Assembly: GCA_046757585.1 (NCBI GenBank)
Contig: JBHHYR010000025.1
Location: 1-30,359, forward strand
Reading direction: 5' to 3'
DNA: 30,359 nucleotides
Source: JBHHYR01 sp046757585
GTDB lineage: Bacteria; Desulfobacterota; Binatia; HRBIN30
Positions 12,994-21,799 of the stretch are shown piece after piece (positions within the stretch are counted from its first letter, which is position 1; each line of letters opens with the position of its first letter). Position numbers and translations under genes: made by a program. Under the pieces are notes generated by a model. It had not been told where the DNA came from. It saw only the letters and a program-made list of their open reading frames with translations, and searched no databases.

Positions 12994-15696
12994 GTGGCAC
13001 GGCGGGATCTGAACCCGGCTGAGGAGCAACGCTCCTATAGCGCCATCTTCTTGCTGGCGGTCGGGCTGCTGCTGGCTGGTGCGGTGTGGTCCGTGTGGGA
13101 TGACAACATTGCACGGCGCCCGTGGAAATATTACCAAGTGGAGTTCTCGGAACGGCAGCAGGATCAGGTGCGCGAACAGATCAAGGCCGAAGACGCGCGC
13201 CTGGCGGCTGACCCGACGTATCAGGAACTCACCAAGAAACTGGCGGCAGCACGCCAACGCCTCAAGAGCGGGAAGACGGCGCGCCGTCTTGCAACGCTGG
13301 AGGCTGAGCGGAGCCGGGTGCACGAGCAGCATGGCGACAACGATATGGCCCTGCGCATCGTCAAGAGCCGCCTGGAAGAGGCGTGGTACGACTACGACAG
13401 CGCGATCCTCGCGCACGCGCCGACGGCCGCGGCGCGCCAGCGCGTCGAGGAACTCGGCAAAGAAAAGGCCGCGGCGCAGCAGAAGTTCGACGCCAGCAAG
13501 GCCCACCTGGCGCAGATCGACAAGGAGCTGGAGGAGGTACGCTCCGAGGTGACCACCTTCGATGAGAAGCTCAAACGCCTCACCGCCAAACGTGACGATC
13601 TGCAGCAGAAGCTCGTGAATATGAGCCTCGCGGTGGGGCCATTCCGGCTTCCGAAGATCCCAAAGATTCGGCAGGTCGTGCTCGAAGATTTCGACCGGAA
13701 CAATTTCGACAAATCGGTCGCCCGGGTCGACCGCTGCGAATCCTGTCATGCAGGCATCAATGTCGCCGGCTTCGAGAACGCCCCCGATCCCTACAAGACG
13801 CATCCGTACCGCAAAGAGATTCTCGGTAAGCATCCGCCGGAAAAGTTTGGCTGCACCCCCTGCCATCTGGGGCAGGGGGCAGCGGTGAACAGCCCAGCGG
13901 AAGCGCACGGGGAGGTGCCCCACTGGGATGAGCCGCTGTTGCGCGGCAGCAAAGTACAGGCCTCCTGCCTGAAATGCCACGTCAACATCGCGCACCTGCC
14001 CCACGCCGGTACCGCTGCGAGAGGTGAGAAGCTCTTCGAGGAACTGGGGTGCCATGGCTGCCACCTGGCGGTCGGGTATGAGAACCTGCGGCAGGTGGGC
14101 CCGTATCTCCGGTTGATCCGTGCCAAGGTTGACCCATCGTGGCTGGTGCGCTGGGTGACGAACCCGCACCAGTTTCATCCCAAGACCCGCATGCCGAACT
14201 TCATGTTCAAACCCGCTCAAGCGCAAGCAATCGCAGCCTACCTGTGGGATGCCACCAGGGTGGACAGCGAGAAGTGGCTCGCGAAGCACCCTGCCCCCGC
14301 GGGCATTGATCCGAGCGATCCCGTGCTGGTGGCCCGCGGGAAGGAACTGGTCGATAGCGTGGGATGCCGGGGCTGCCACGGGTTCGCAGAGGGCGAGTCG
14401 CCCGCCTTACTCGGGAAGAACAAGGACATCGCGCCCAACCTCAGCCACGTGGCTGAGAAAACCGGTGCGCGGTGGATATACTACTGGATCAAGGGGCCCC
14501 GCGACTATTCTCCCGTCGCTCGCATGCCCAGCTTGCGCCTGAGTGACGACGAGGCACGGGCGATTGTCTCCTTTCTGCTGACGCTCGGGGAGAAGCATCA
14601 GACGGAGGGGCTAGCCGCCCGCTTGCGCCAGCCCGAGCAGATCGCCCGCGGCAAGTCGCTCATCCGCAAGTATGGCTGCTTCGGTTGCCACGACATTCCG
14701 GGGATGGAGAACGAATCCCGCATCGGGGTCGAGCTGTCCAGCTTTGGCTCCAAACCCCTCGATCGGCTCTTCTTCGGCGACCACACGGACATTCCACACA
14801 CCTGGGATGACTGGACCTACAACAAGCTCAAGACGCCGCGCACCTATGCGACCGAACGCATCGAGCAGCTAATGCCGCAGTTCGATCTGGCGGATACGGA
14901 CATCAGGGCGCTGCGCGTGTTCCTGGCGAGCCGGACCGACCTCATGTATCCGGTGAAGTTCCACGTCGCCAACAGCTTGCGCGGGCGACGTGAAGTCGCC
15001 GGCCGCCGGCTCGTTGCCCGGTACAACTGTGTCGGCTGCCACATCATAGAAGGGCAGGGCGGGGCGATTCGCGCGCGCTATCGTGATACGCCCACCCTCG
15101 CGCCCCCGATCCTCAACGGCGAAGGCGCCAAGGTGCAGCCCGACTGGCTGTTCAACTTCCTGAAACAGCCGGTTCCCATCCGGCCCTGGCTGAAGGTCCG
15201 CATGCCTACCTTCGGCTTGTCCGATGCGGAGGCGAATACGCTGGTGCAGTACTTTGGGGCGCTGGCGGACATCCAGGTGCCGTTCGTGCACATTGATCCG
15301 CGCCGGATTCCAGTGGCGCACCTCGCCGCTGGGCGGAAGCTGATGTCGGAGGACTATTTCAACTGCTTTTCCTGCCATCAGCAAGGCGCGCGCAAGCCGG
15401 AAGGACCACCGGAAGGATGGGCCCCTGATCTGACCATGGCGCGTCACCGGCTCAATCCACAGTGGATCATCCGCTGGCTGCACAATCCGCAGGCTGTCCA
15501 GCCAGGCACGAAAATGCCATCCTTCTACCCGGATGGTCCAGAGGACATCCTGGGGGGTGATGATGACACGCAGATCGAGGCGTTGCGGGACTACCTGATG
15601 GTGCTGGATCAGGCCGACGTGTTGCTCGCCCAGAATCGGCCAGCGGACATACCGGAACCACAGGGTGAAAGCGTTGCGGTGCCGAACGCAAATTGA
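12994..15696 (+). CDS. Octaheme c-type cytochrome with N-terminal membrane anchor and coiled coil
   Basis: The 900-residue product starts at GTG and has one membrane segment (about residues 16-36, AIFLLAVGLLLAGAVW), a long charged coiled-coil-like region (about 50-215), then eight CXXCH heme sites starting at residues 248, 287, 325, 353, 458, 562, 679 and 791. The first four are 28-39 residues apart. From 353 onward the spacing is 104-117 residues, with a likely distal methionine in each module (RMPNF, RMPSL, LMPQF, RMPTF, KMPSF), i.e. five monoheme cytochrome c domains in a row. It should sit in the periplasm, attached to the inner membrane, and accept electrons from the Rieske/b6 complex encoded just upstream. 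No catalytic motif such as those of octaheme nitrite or hydroxylamine enzymes is seen. Confidence 0.92.
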   Translation: MARRDLNPAEEQRSYSAIFLLAVGLLLAGAVWSVWDDNIARRPWKYYQVEFSERQQDQVREQIKAEDARLAADPTYQELTKKLAAARQRLKSGKTARRLATLEAERSRVHEQHGDNDMALRIVKSRLEEAWYDYDSAILAHAPTAAARQRVEELGKEKAAAQQKFDASKAHLAQIDKELEEVRSEVTTFDEKLKRLTAKRDDLQQKLVNMSLAVGPFRLPKIPKIRQVVLEDFDRNNFDKSVARVDRCESCHAGINVAGFENAPDPYKTHPYRKEILGKHPPEKFGCTPCHLGQGAAVNSPAEAHGEVPHWDEPLLRGSKVQASCLKCHVNIAHLPHAGTAARGEKLFEELGCHGCHLAVGYENLRQVGPYLRLIRAKVDPSWLVRWVTNPHQFHPKTRMPNFMFKPAQAQAIAAYLWDATRVDSEKWLAKHPAPAGIDPSDPVLVARGKELVDSVGCRGCHGFAEGESPALLGKNKDIAPNLSHVAEKTGARWIYYWIKGPRDYSPVARMPSLRLSDDEARAIVSFLLTLGEKHQTEGLAARLRQPEQIARGKSLIRKYGCFGCHDIPGMENESRIGVELSSFGSKPLDRLFFGDHTDIPHTWDDWTYNKLKTPRTYATERIEQLMPQFDLADTDIRALRVFLASRTDLMYPVKFHVANSLRGRREVAGRRLVARYNCVGCHIIEGQGGAIRARYRDTPTLAPPILNGEGAKVQPDWLFNFLKQPVPIRPWLKVRMPTFGLSDAEANTLVQYFGALADIQVPFVHIDPRRIPVAHLAAGRKLMSEDYFNCFSCHQQGARKPEGPPEGWAPDLTMARHRLNPQWIIRWLHNPQAVQPGTKMPSFYPDGPEDILGGDDDTQIEALRDYLMVLDQADVLLAQNRPADIPEPQGESVAVPNAN

Positions 15697-15773
15697 TAAC
15701 CGCATCCGCTGCGGGTGCTGATAGCGCGAGCACTCACAGCTGGAGATGCAGGTCAGACAAAAGGAGGAAAAGA

Positions 15774-16496
15774 ATGTACGGGAAGGGATTCGCAATTATG
15801 CTGCTCGCGACGGCCACGTTGAGCTGGAACGCGGTGTCCGCCTACGCCTACGAAGGCGGGGCCGTGACTAACGGTGGCACCATTAGCGGGATCGTGAAGC
15901 TGCAAGGCACGGCGCCAGCCGCGAAAACCATCGAGGTGACCAAGGATAAGCAGGTGTGCGGCAAGCACCCGATCAAGAACGAAGACCTGCTGGTGGGACC
16001 GCAAGGGGGCATCGCCAATGCTGTCGTGTCGATTACCAACATCAGCAAGGGCAAGGCGATGGAGCGGGCTACGCCGGTGCTCGACCAGAAGGGATGCGTG
16101 TACCGGCCACACGTGCTGCTGTTTCCGGCAGGCAGTACCGTGAAAATCAAGAACGACGACGGCATCTTGCACAACATTCATACGTACAGCGAGAAGAATC
16201 CGCCGATCAATCGGGCGCAGCCGAAGTTCAAGAAGACCATCAAGGAGAAGTTTGCGGAACCCGAAGTGGTCAAGGTGACTTGTGATGCCCACGGGTGGAT
16301 GCACGGCTGGTTCGTGGTGCAGGACAATCCCTATTACGCGAAGACGGATGCCAACGGTCACTTCACGCTCACCGATGTGCCCGCGGGAGACTACGAACTC
16401 AAGGTGTGGCAGGAAAAACTGGGCGAGAAGACGCAGAAAGTGACGGTCCCGGCGGGGGGCGAAGCCAAGGTCACTTTCGAGCTCACACAGAAATAG
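15774..16496 (+). CDS. Periplasmic cupredoxin-like protein with C-terminal carboxypeptidase-regulatory-like domain
   Basis: The 240-residue protein has a signal peptide (about 1-25, ending AVSAYAY). It then has a cupredoxin-like domain with candidate copper ligands H133 or H136 (ILHNIHTY) and C170, H173, M176 (CDAHGWMHGW), the spacing of a type 1 copper loop. A C-terminal beta-sandwich (about 185-240, TDANGHFTLTDVPAGDYELK) resembles carboxypeptidase-regulatory-like domains. It follows the octaheme cytochrome and precedes coxB, so it may carry electrons between them or deliver copper to CuA. It has the strongest ribosome site in the cluster (AAAAGGAGG, 15759-15767), suggesting high expression. 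Confidence 0.8.
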   Translation: MYGKGFAIMLLATATLSWNAVSAYAYEGGAVTNGGTISGIVKLQGTAPAAKTIEVTKDKQVCGKHPIKNEDLLVGPQGGIANAVVSITNISKGKAMERATPVLDQKGCVYRPHVLLFPAGSTVKIKNDDGILHNIHTYSEKNPPINRAQPKFKKTIKEKFAEPEVVKVTCDAHGWMHGWFVVQDNPYYAKTDANGHFTLTDVPAGDYELKVWQEKLGEKTQKVTVPAGGEAKVTFELTQK

Positions 16497-16579
16497 CTGC
16501 ACAGCACCGGTGCTTGCCGGCGGGCCGGACGTGAACCTGCGCCCGGCCGCGGCGAGTCGCCACGGACGGGGGACGCCGC

Positions 16580-17275
16580 ATGTTGAGTTGGCTTCCAGAA
16601 GACGCCTCGACCTTCGGGCCGCAGATCGATCGGCTCTTTTACCTCATCTATTACATCACCGGCGCGACCTTCGTGCTGGTGACCGTGTTGCTGGTGGCCT
16701 TCCTGGTGATGTACCGCCACCGCGACGGTCGCCGCGCGACGTACACCCACGGCAACAGCACGCTGGAGATCATCTGGACGGTTGTGCCGGCCTTGATCCT
16801 GGTGATGCTGGCATTCATGAGCGAGGAACAGTGGAGCCGAATCAAGAAACACGCCCCTCCCGCGGACGTCCAAGTGCGGGTTACGGCAAAACAGTTCAAC
16901 TGGGAAGTCCTCTACCCCGGTCCGGACGGGAAGTTCGATACCGCGGATGATTACGAGGTCGACAACGATCTGCACGTGCCGGTCAACAAAGTGGTCTGGG
17001 TGCTCCTCCACTCGAAGGATGTGATTCACAGCTTTTTTGTGCCGGTGCTGCGCTTGAAGCAAGACGCCTTGCCTGGCCGCGAAATCCGCGTCTGGTTCGA
17101 GGCGACAAAGCCGGGGCAGTACGAAATCCCTTGCGCCGAGCTGTGCGGCTTTGGTCACTCCGGCATGAAGGGCTTGCTCACCGTTCAGGACGCCGCGGAC
17201 TATGAGGCGTGGCGCAAGCAGCGGTGGCCGCAGCAGGCGGCGCAAGCCGCCACGACGAAGCTGAAGAGAGGGTAG
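16580..17275 (+). CDS. coxB: Cytochrome c oxidase subunit II (CuA subunit)
   Basis: The 231-residue product has two N-terminal membrane helices (about 18-45 and 62-80) and a periplasmic cupredoxin domain. The dinuclear CuA ligands are intact: H150 (VIHSFFVP), C185, E187, C189, H193 and M196 in CAELCGFGHSGM. An aromatic electron-entry patch is visible in QFNWEVLYPGPDG. There is no fused cytochrome c domain, so this is an aa3-type rather than a classical caa3-type subunit II and needs a separate donor. It has no cleavable lipobox. Four bases separate it from coxA. Confidence 0.96.
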   Translation: MLSWLPEDASTFGPQIDRLFYLIYYITGATFVLVTVLLVAFLVMYRHRDGRRATYTHGNSTLEIIWTVVPALILVMLAFMSEEQWSRIKKHAPPADVQVRVTAKQFNWEVLYPGPDGKFDTADDYEVDNDLHVPVNKVVWVLLHSKDVIHSFFVPVLRLKQDALPGREIRVWFEATKPGQYEIPCAELCGFGHSGMKGLLTVQDAADYEAWRKQRWPQQAAQAATTKLKRG

Positions 17276-17279
17276 CGCG

Positions 17280-19040
17280 ATGAGTGAAACCGCAGCGGTC
17301 GCAGCGGCGGGGTCCGTGGCCCATGTGGCACACCGAGAGGAGAGCTTCATCCGGCACTACATCTTCTCGACCGATCACAAGATGATCGCCCGCCAGTTCC
17401 TCTTCCTCGGGCTATTGATGATGGTGATCGGTGGCCTGTTGGCCATGATGATACGGTGGGAGCTTGCCTGGCCGGAGACCCAGGTGCCCTTCACCGGCTG
17501 GATTCCGGAACCGTACATGTACGACCGGCACATGGACCCGGCATTCTACAATGCCTTGTTCACCATGCACGCGACGATCATGATCTTCTTCGTGGTCATG
17601 CCGATCCTGGTTGGCTGTTTCGGCAATTTCCTGATTCCGTTGATGGTCGGCGCGCGTGACATGGCGTTTCCGGTGCTCAACATGCTGTCGTTCTGGACCG
17701 GAGCGGTGGCCGGCGTCCTCATGCTGGGCAGCTTCTTGGTGCCCGGGGGCGCGGCGGCCGCTGGGTGGACTTCCTACCCGCCCCTGGCGGCCGTGCCGAC
17801 CTACACGGGTGGATACTGGGGACTCAACCTCTGGTGCATCAGCATCCTCGTGCTGGGGGCATCATCGTTGATGGGTTCGATCAATTACATCACGACAATC
17901 GTCAACATGCGGGCACCGGGCATGAGGTTCTTCCGGTTGCCGCTAACGATCTGGTCACTGTTCATCGTGGCAGTTCTCCTCCTGCTGACGCTGCCGGTCC
18001 TGAGCGCGGCACTGGGCCTGCTGCTGCTGGATCGTATGGCGGGCACTCACTTCTTCTTGCCCGGCGGTGGGGGCGAGCCGCTGCTATGGCAGCACTTGTT
18101 CTGGTTCTTCGGTCACCCTGAAGTCTACGTCCTGATCCTGCCAGCCATGGGCATCGCCTCGGACATCATCTCCGTCTTTGCGCGCAAACCGATCTTCGGC
18201 TATCGGGCCATGGCCTTCGCAATGGTCGCCATTGCCTTCCTGGGTTTTACCGTGTGGGGCCATCACATGTTCCAGAGCGGCATGAACCCGACGCTTGGCA
18301 GCACCTTCATGCTGTCGACGATGGTGATCGCCGTGCCGTCGGCCATCAAGACCTTCAACTGGCTTGGCACGCTGTGGGGCGGTAGCATCCGTTTCAGCGT
18401 GCCGATGCTGAACGCGCTTGCGTTCGTTTCGATGTTCGTCATTGGTGGGCTCAGCGGCATCTACATGGCGGCCACGCCGGTCGATATCTTCATTCATGAT
18501 ACCTACTTCATCGTGGCGCACATTCATTACGTTGTGTTTGGGGGCAGCGTGTTCGGGATCTTCGCGGCGATCTATTACTGGTTTCCGAAGATGTTCGGCC
18601 GCATGATGAACGACACACTCGGCAAGATCCATTTCTGGCCGACGTTCATTGCCTTCAACTGCACGTTCTTCCCCATGCACATCCTCGGCATCGGCGGCCA
18701 CATGCGGCGGATCTATAATCCGCTGCAGTATGACTTCTTGCATCCGCTCCAGCCGATCAACATCTTCATTTCGATCAGCGCTTTCGCGCTCGGCTTGGCG
18801 CAGATTCCTTTCGTCGTGAACTTCTTCTGGAGCCTGTTTGCTGGACAGAAGGCCGAAGAGAATCCGTGGAAGGCCAACACGCTGGAGTGGACGGTGCCGT
18901 CGCCGCCACCGCACGGGAACTTCGGGCCGACCCTGCCGACGGTGTATCGCGGCCCTTACGAGTATAGCTCGCCCGAGGTGAGCGAGGATTGGTTCCCGCA
19001 GGTCCGAGTGCCGGAACCGGCCATGGCGCGGGGCCGGTAG
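17280..19040 (+). CDS. coxA: Cytochrome c oxidase subunit I (heme-copper oxidase, A1 type)
   Basis: The 586-residue subunit reduces oxygen to water and pumps protons. Ligands are H97 and H416 (heme a), H414 (heme a3) and H279, H328, H329 (CuB), with the cross-linking Y283 in GHPEVY. E281 in that motif, D127 and N134 (ARDMAFPVLN) for the D channel, and K357 (AIKTFNW) for the K channel identify an A1-type, proton-pumping enzyme. Twelve helices plus a short polar C-terminal tail fit the usual length. It is flanked by coxB upstream and the heme A synthesis genes downstream. Confidence 0.97.
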   Translation: MSETAAVAAAGSVAHVAHREESFIRHYIFSTDHKMIARQFLFLGLLMMVIGGLLAMMIRWELAWPETQVPFTGWIPEPYMYDRHMDPAFYNALFTMHATIMIFFVVMPILVGCFGNFLIPLMVGARDMAFPVLNMLSFWTGAVAGVLMLGSFLVPGGAAAAGWTSYPPLAAVPTYTGGYWGLNLWCISILVLGASSLMGSINYITTIVNMRAPGMRFFRLPLTIWSLFIVAVLLLLTLPVLSAALGLLLLDRMAGTHFFLPGGGGEPLLWQHLFWFFGHPEVYVLILPAMGIASDIISVFARKPIFGYRAMAFAMVAIAFLGFTVWGHHMFQSGMNPTLGSTFMLSTMVIAVPSAIKTFNWLGTLWGGSIRFSVPMLNALAFVSMFVIGGLSGIYMAATPVDIFIHDTYFIVAHIHYVVFGGSVFGIFAAIYYWFPKMFGRMMNDTLGKIHFWPTFIAFNCTFFPMHILGIGGHMRRIYNPLQYDFLHPLQPINIFISISAFALGLAQIPFVVNFFWSLFAGQKAEENPWKANTLEWTVPSPPPHGNFGPTLPTVYRGPYEYSSPEVSEDWFPQVRVPEPAMARGR

Positions 19041-19054
19041 AGGTGCTGCGGACG

Positions 19055-20068
19055 ATGGCAGTATTCCGCGGTGCGCCAGGGCGGCACGGCGTCGTGGTAC
19101 CTGGCAGGCTGCGCAACCCGTGGCCACACCGGCTGGCGGTCGTGACCGCCACCGCCACCTTGTTGCTCATCTTCGTCGGCGGCTTGGTGACGAACACCGG
19201 CTCCGCGCTGGCCGTCCCCGACTGGCCGACCACGTTCGGATACAACATGTTCTTGTACCCCTGGTCCCGCATGGTCGGCGGGATCTTCTATGAGCACAGC
19301 CACCGGCTGATCGGTAGTGCGGTTGGGATTCTCACCATCGCGCTGGGGGTATCGTTGTGGCTGACGGAGCGGCGTCGATGGGTTCGCACGCTCGGCCTCG
19401 TTGCCGTGGTTGCGGTGGTCGTTCAGGGAGTTCTGGGCGGCCTGCGCGTGGTGTTGCTTGAGCAGCCCTTGGCGATCGTTCACGGCTGCCTTGCGCAAGC
19501 GTTTTTCGCGCTGCTGGTGAGCCTTGCCGTGTGCACGTCGGCCTGGTGGGACGCGGCGCGGCAGGAGAGGCCGCTCCCCGGCGAGGGGCACTTGCGCACG
19601 CTGGCGGCGGTCACGGCCGCGTTGGTGTATGTGCAGATCGTCTTCGGGGCGCTGTTGACTCATATGGGAGCCCGCGTTGTGCATCTGCTGGGTGCCGCAC
19701 TGGTCACGGCAGCCGTCGGCCTGCTTGCGGGACGTGTGCTCGGCCAACGCCCCGGCCGCGCGAAGCTGCGCCGGCCCGCGGTGCTGCTGCTGGTGCTGCT
19801 GCTGGCGCAGGTCGGCTTGGGAGTGGGCGCGTACCTGTGGCGCTATGCGCCGTCCGTGAGCGCGTCGATGCCCGCCGCGCTCGGGCTGGCTTTGCAGACG
19901 ACTCACCGGATCACGGGGGCCGCGGTGCTCGGGACAGCGGTGCTGCTGGCCTGGCGGGTGGCGCGTCTGGTTGGGGCCAGCCGTGCGATGCCCGCGCACG
20001 CTCTGCCCGCCGAGCCTACGTGGCGCGAGCATCTGAGCCCGGGCCATGGCCAGGAGAGCACCGCATGA
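19055..20068 (+). CDS. ctaA: Heme A synthase, Cox15/CtaA family
   Basis: The 337-residue membrane protein oxidises the methyl group of heme O to a formyl group to make heme A. Typical features are GGLVTNTGSALAVPDWP (42-58) and EHSHRLIG (80-87, with histidine ligands and a conserved glutamate) in the first half, then HGCLAQAFFA, a histidine-containing HLLGAALV helix and HRITGAAV in the second half. The ATG at 19055 is chosen because longer frames overlap coxA. The stop codon overlaps the ctaB start (ATGA). Confidence 0.95.
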   Translation: MAVFRGAPGRHGVVVPGRLRNPWPHRLAVVTATATLLLIFVGGLVTNTGSALAVPDWPTTFGYNMFLYPWSRMVGGIFYEHSHRLIGSAVGILTIALGVSLWLTERRRWVRTLGLVAVVAVVVQGVLGGLRVVLLEQPLAIVHGCLAQAFFALLVSLAVCTSAWWDAARQERPLPGEGHLRTLAAVTAALVYVQIVFGALLTHMGARVVHLLGAALVTAAVGLLAGRVLGQRPGRAKLRRPAVLLLVLLLAQVGLGVGAYLWRYAPSVSASMPAALGLALQTTHRITGAAVLGTAVLLAWRVARLVGASRAMPAHALPAEPTWREHLSPGHGQESTA

Positions 20069-20970
20069 TGCCGCAGTCGGGTGTCCTCGATGCCAGCGCG
20101 ACCCGGGCGCGGCGACATGCGAGGGATTTCGTCGAGCTGGGAAAGCCCCGGGTGGTGCTGATGGTGCTGATCACGACTTTCGTGGGCTTCTACCTCGGGA
20201 GCCGCGGGCTGCCGGACTACTTGCGGCTGCTGCCGGCGCTGATCGGCACTGCCCTTGCTGCTGCCGGTACGCTTGCACTCAACCAGTACCTGGAGCGCGA
20301 CATCGACGCCAAGATGCAGCGCACCTGCCTGCGCCCACTGCCGGATGGGCGTCTAGTCCCGATCGACGCGCTCGTGTTCGGAGTCGCCATCACGGCGGCC
20401 GGGCTCCTCTATTTGACCCTTGCAGTCAACGCCCTCAGCGGGGCCGTGACCGCTTTCATTACCGTCAGCTATCTGTTCCTGTATACCCCGTTGAAACGCA
20501 GAACGCCGTTGTGCAGCATCGTGGGTGCTATTCCCGGCGCCTTGCCTCCCGTGACCGGCTGGGTCGCGGCGCGTGGCGCGTTCGGCATCGAGGCCTGGAT
20601 CCTGTTTGCGATCCTGTTCCTGTGGCAGCTCCCACATTCCTTGGCCATTGCACGGCTATACCGCGAGGATTATGCACGGGCGGGGATTCAGCTCTTGCCC
20701 GTTGTGGAACCCGATGCACGCAGCACCGGGCGGCAGATTGTCACGAATTGCCTGGCGTTGCTGGTGGTCGGGTTGCTCCCGACCCTGGTGGGCCTTGCAG
20801 GTCCGGTGTATTTCCTGGCAGCGCTGGTGTTCGGCGTGGCGTTTCTCGGCTACGGCCTCGCCTTTGCCCTGGAGCGAACAGCGCCGGCCGCACGCCACCT
20901 TCTCCACGCTTCGTTGCTGTACCTACCGGCGCTGTTGATCGTGATGGCATTAGATAAGGTGCCACTGTAG
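20065..20970 (+). CDS. ctaB: Protoheme IX farnesyltransferase, Cox10/CtaB family
   Basis: The 301-residue UbiA-superfamily enzyme attaches a farnesyl chain to heme B to give heme O. The first Asp-rich motif is NQYLERDIDAKMQRT and the second-loop signature is YTPLKRRTPL, followed by GAIPGALPPVTGW and WQLPHSLAIARLYREDY, all characteristic of Cox10. AGGAG lies eight bases before the ATG at 20065, which overlaps the ctaA stop; a second ATG follows directly. Acting before CtaA, it completes heme A supply for the CoxA subunit encoded in the same cluster. Confidence 0.96.
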   Translation: MMPQSGVLDASATRARRHARDFVELGKPRVVLMVLITTFVGFYLGSRGLPDYLRLLPALIGTALAAAGTLALNQYLERDIDAKMQRTCLRPLPDGRLVPIDALVFGVAITAAGLLYLTLAVNALSGAVTAFITVSYLFLYTPLKRRTPLCSIVGAIPGALPPVTGWVAARGAFGIEAWILFAILFLWQLPHSLAIARLYREDYARAGIQLLPVVEPDARSTGRQIVTNCLALLVVGLLPTLVGLAGPVYFLAALVFGVAFLGYGLAFALERTAPAARHLLHASLLYLPALLIVMALDKVPL

Positions 20971-20980
20971 GGTGGAGACG

Positions 20981-21118
20981 ATGCGCCAGCAGCACGAATC
21001 GACGACCGGGGAGCAGCAAGCTCGCAACGTGCGTACGGGCCTCATGCTCGTCAGCCTGTTCGTGGCCATGTTCGTGGGCTCGATGATCTACATCGTCATT
21101 TATCGGACGTGGATGTAA
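20981..21118 (+). CDS. 45-residue single-helix membrane protein, function unknown
   Basis: ATG at 20981 follows ctaB by ten bases and the TAA at 21116 precedes the next start by one base. The product has a polar N-terminus (MRQQHESTTGEQQARNVRTG), one hydrophobic helix (LMLVSLFVAMFVGSMIYIVIY) and the end RTWM. Tiny single-helix proteins occur at this position (between ctaB and the subunit III gene) in other oxidase operons, where they are thought to be small subunits or assembly aids. The assignment rests on context. Confidence 0.65.
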   Translation: MRQQHESTTGEQQARNVRTGLMLVSLFVAMFVGSMIYIVIYRTWM

Positions 21119-21119
21119 C

Positions 21120-21782
21120 ATGGGCGCGCGTACTCTTCCCCAACACGAACCCCTCCAAGCGGAGTTCACGCCCCGGTTGACCGTCGTCCGCGGCTTCGGT
21201 GGTGGTGGGCCGCCGGCAGCCCCGCGGCAGCCTCCGGTGAGCAATGCGCAGCTGGGCGTGGCCATCTTCATTGCTTTCGAAACCATGATCTTTGTCGGGC
21301 TGGTGTCGGCGTACATCGTTCTGCGCGGCAAGAGCTTCGCGTGGCCGCCTCCGGACCTCCCACGATTGCCGCTCGCCGTCACCTGGGTGAACTCAGCGAT
21401 GCTCGTGTGCAGCGCCTTGACGATGCGCCGGGCCGCCGCGGCGATCCAGCGTGATGACCAGCGCGGCATGCAAACAGCTCTGGTCGCTACCGCTGTGCTT
21501 GGCGGTGGCTTTCTTGGGGTACAAGGGACGGAATGGGCACGACTGATCCGGCAGGGTCTCACGCTGGCGTCGAGTACGTATGGGGCGACGTTCTATACCC
21601 TCATTGGCTTGCATGCTCTGCACGTTGTCGGTGCCGTGCTCTGGCTGCTGGGTGTGGTGGTGATCGCCCAGCGCCACGGGTACTCGGCGGAACGGCACGG
21701 GGGCCTAACGTTGTGTGCGATGTACTGGTACTTCGTGTGCGCGCTGTGGGTGCTCCTGTTCGGGATCGTGTATCTGTATTGA
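21120..21782 (+). CDS. Cytochrome c oxidase subunit III-like protein (first copy)
   Basis: The 220-residue protein has a Pro/Gly-rich N-terminus of about 40 residues followed by five hydrophobic helices. It matches the short bacterial subunit III family: NAQLGVAIFIAFETMIFVGL, then a WVNSAML segment, then GVQGTEWARLIRQG, then FYTLIGLHALHVVGAVLW. Subunit III stabilises the CoxA core and supports proton uptake. A second subunit III gene lies at 22131, and the two are clearly different in sequence. It is coupled to the tiny upstream gene, with one base between them. Confidence 0.88.
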   Translation: MGARTLPQHEPLQAEFTPRLTVVRGFGGGGPPAAPRQPPVSNAQLGVAIFIAFETMIFVGLVSAYIVLRGKSFAWPPPDLPRLPLAVTWVNSAMLVCSALTMRRAAAAIQRDDQRGMQTALVATAVLGGGFLGVQGTEWARLIRQGLTLASSTYGATFYTLIGLHALHVVGAVLWLLGVVVIAQRHGYSAERHGGLTLCAMYWYFVCALWVLLFGIVYLY

Positions 21783-21799
21783 CCGACGGAGGTCGCGTG

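Noticed and set aside
12940..14379. A 479-codon minus-strand frame opposite the octaheme cytochrome gene
   Set aside because: It is antisense to a gene with eight intact heme motifs and resembles no protein.
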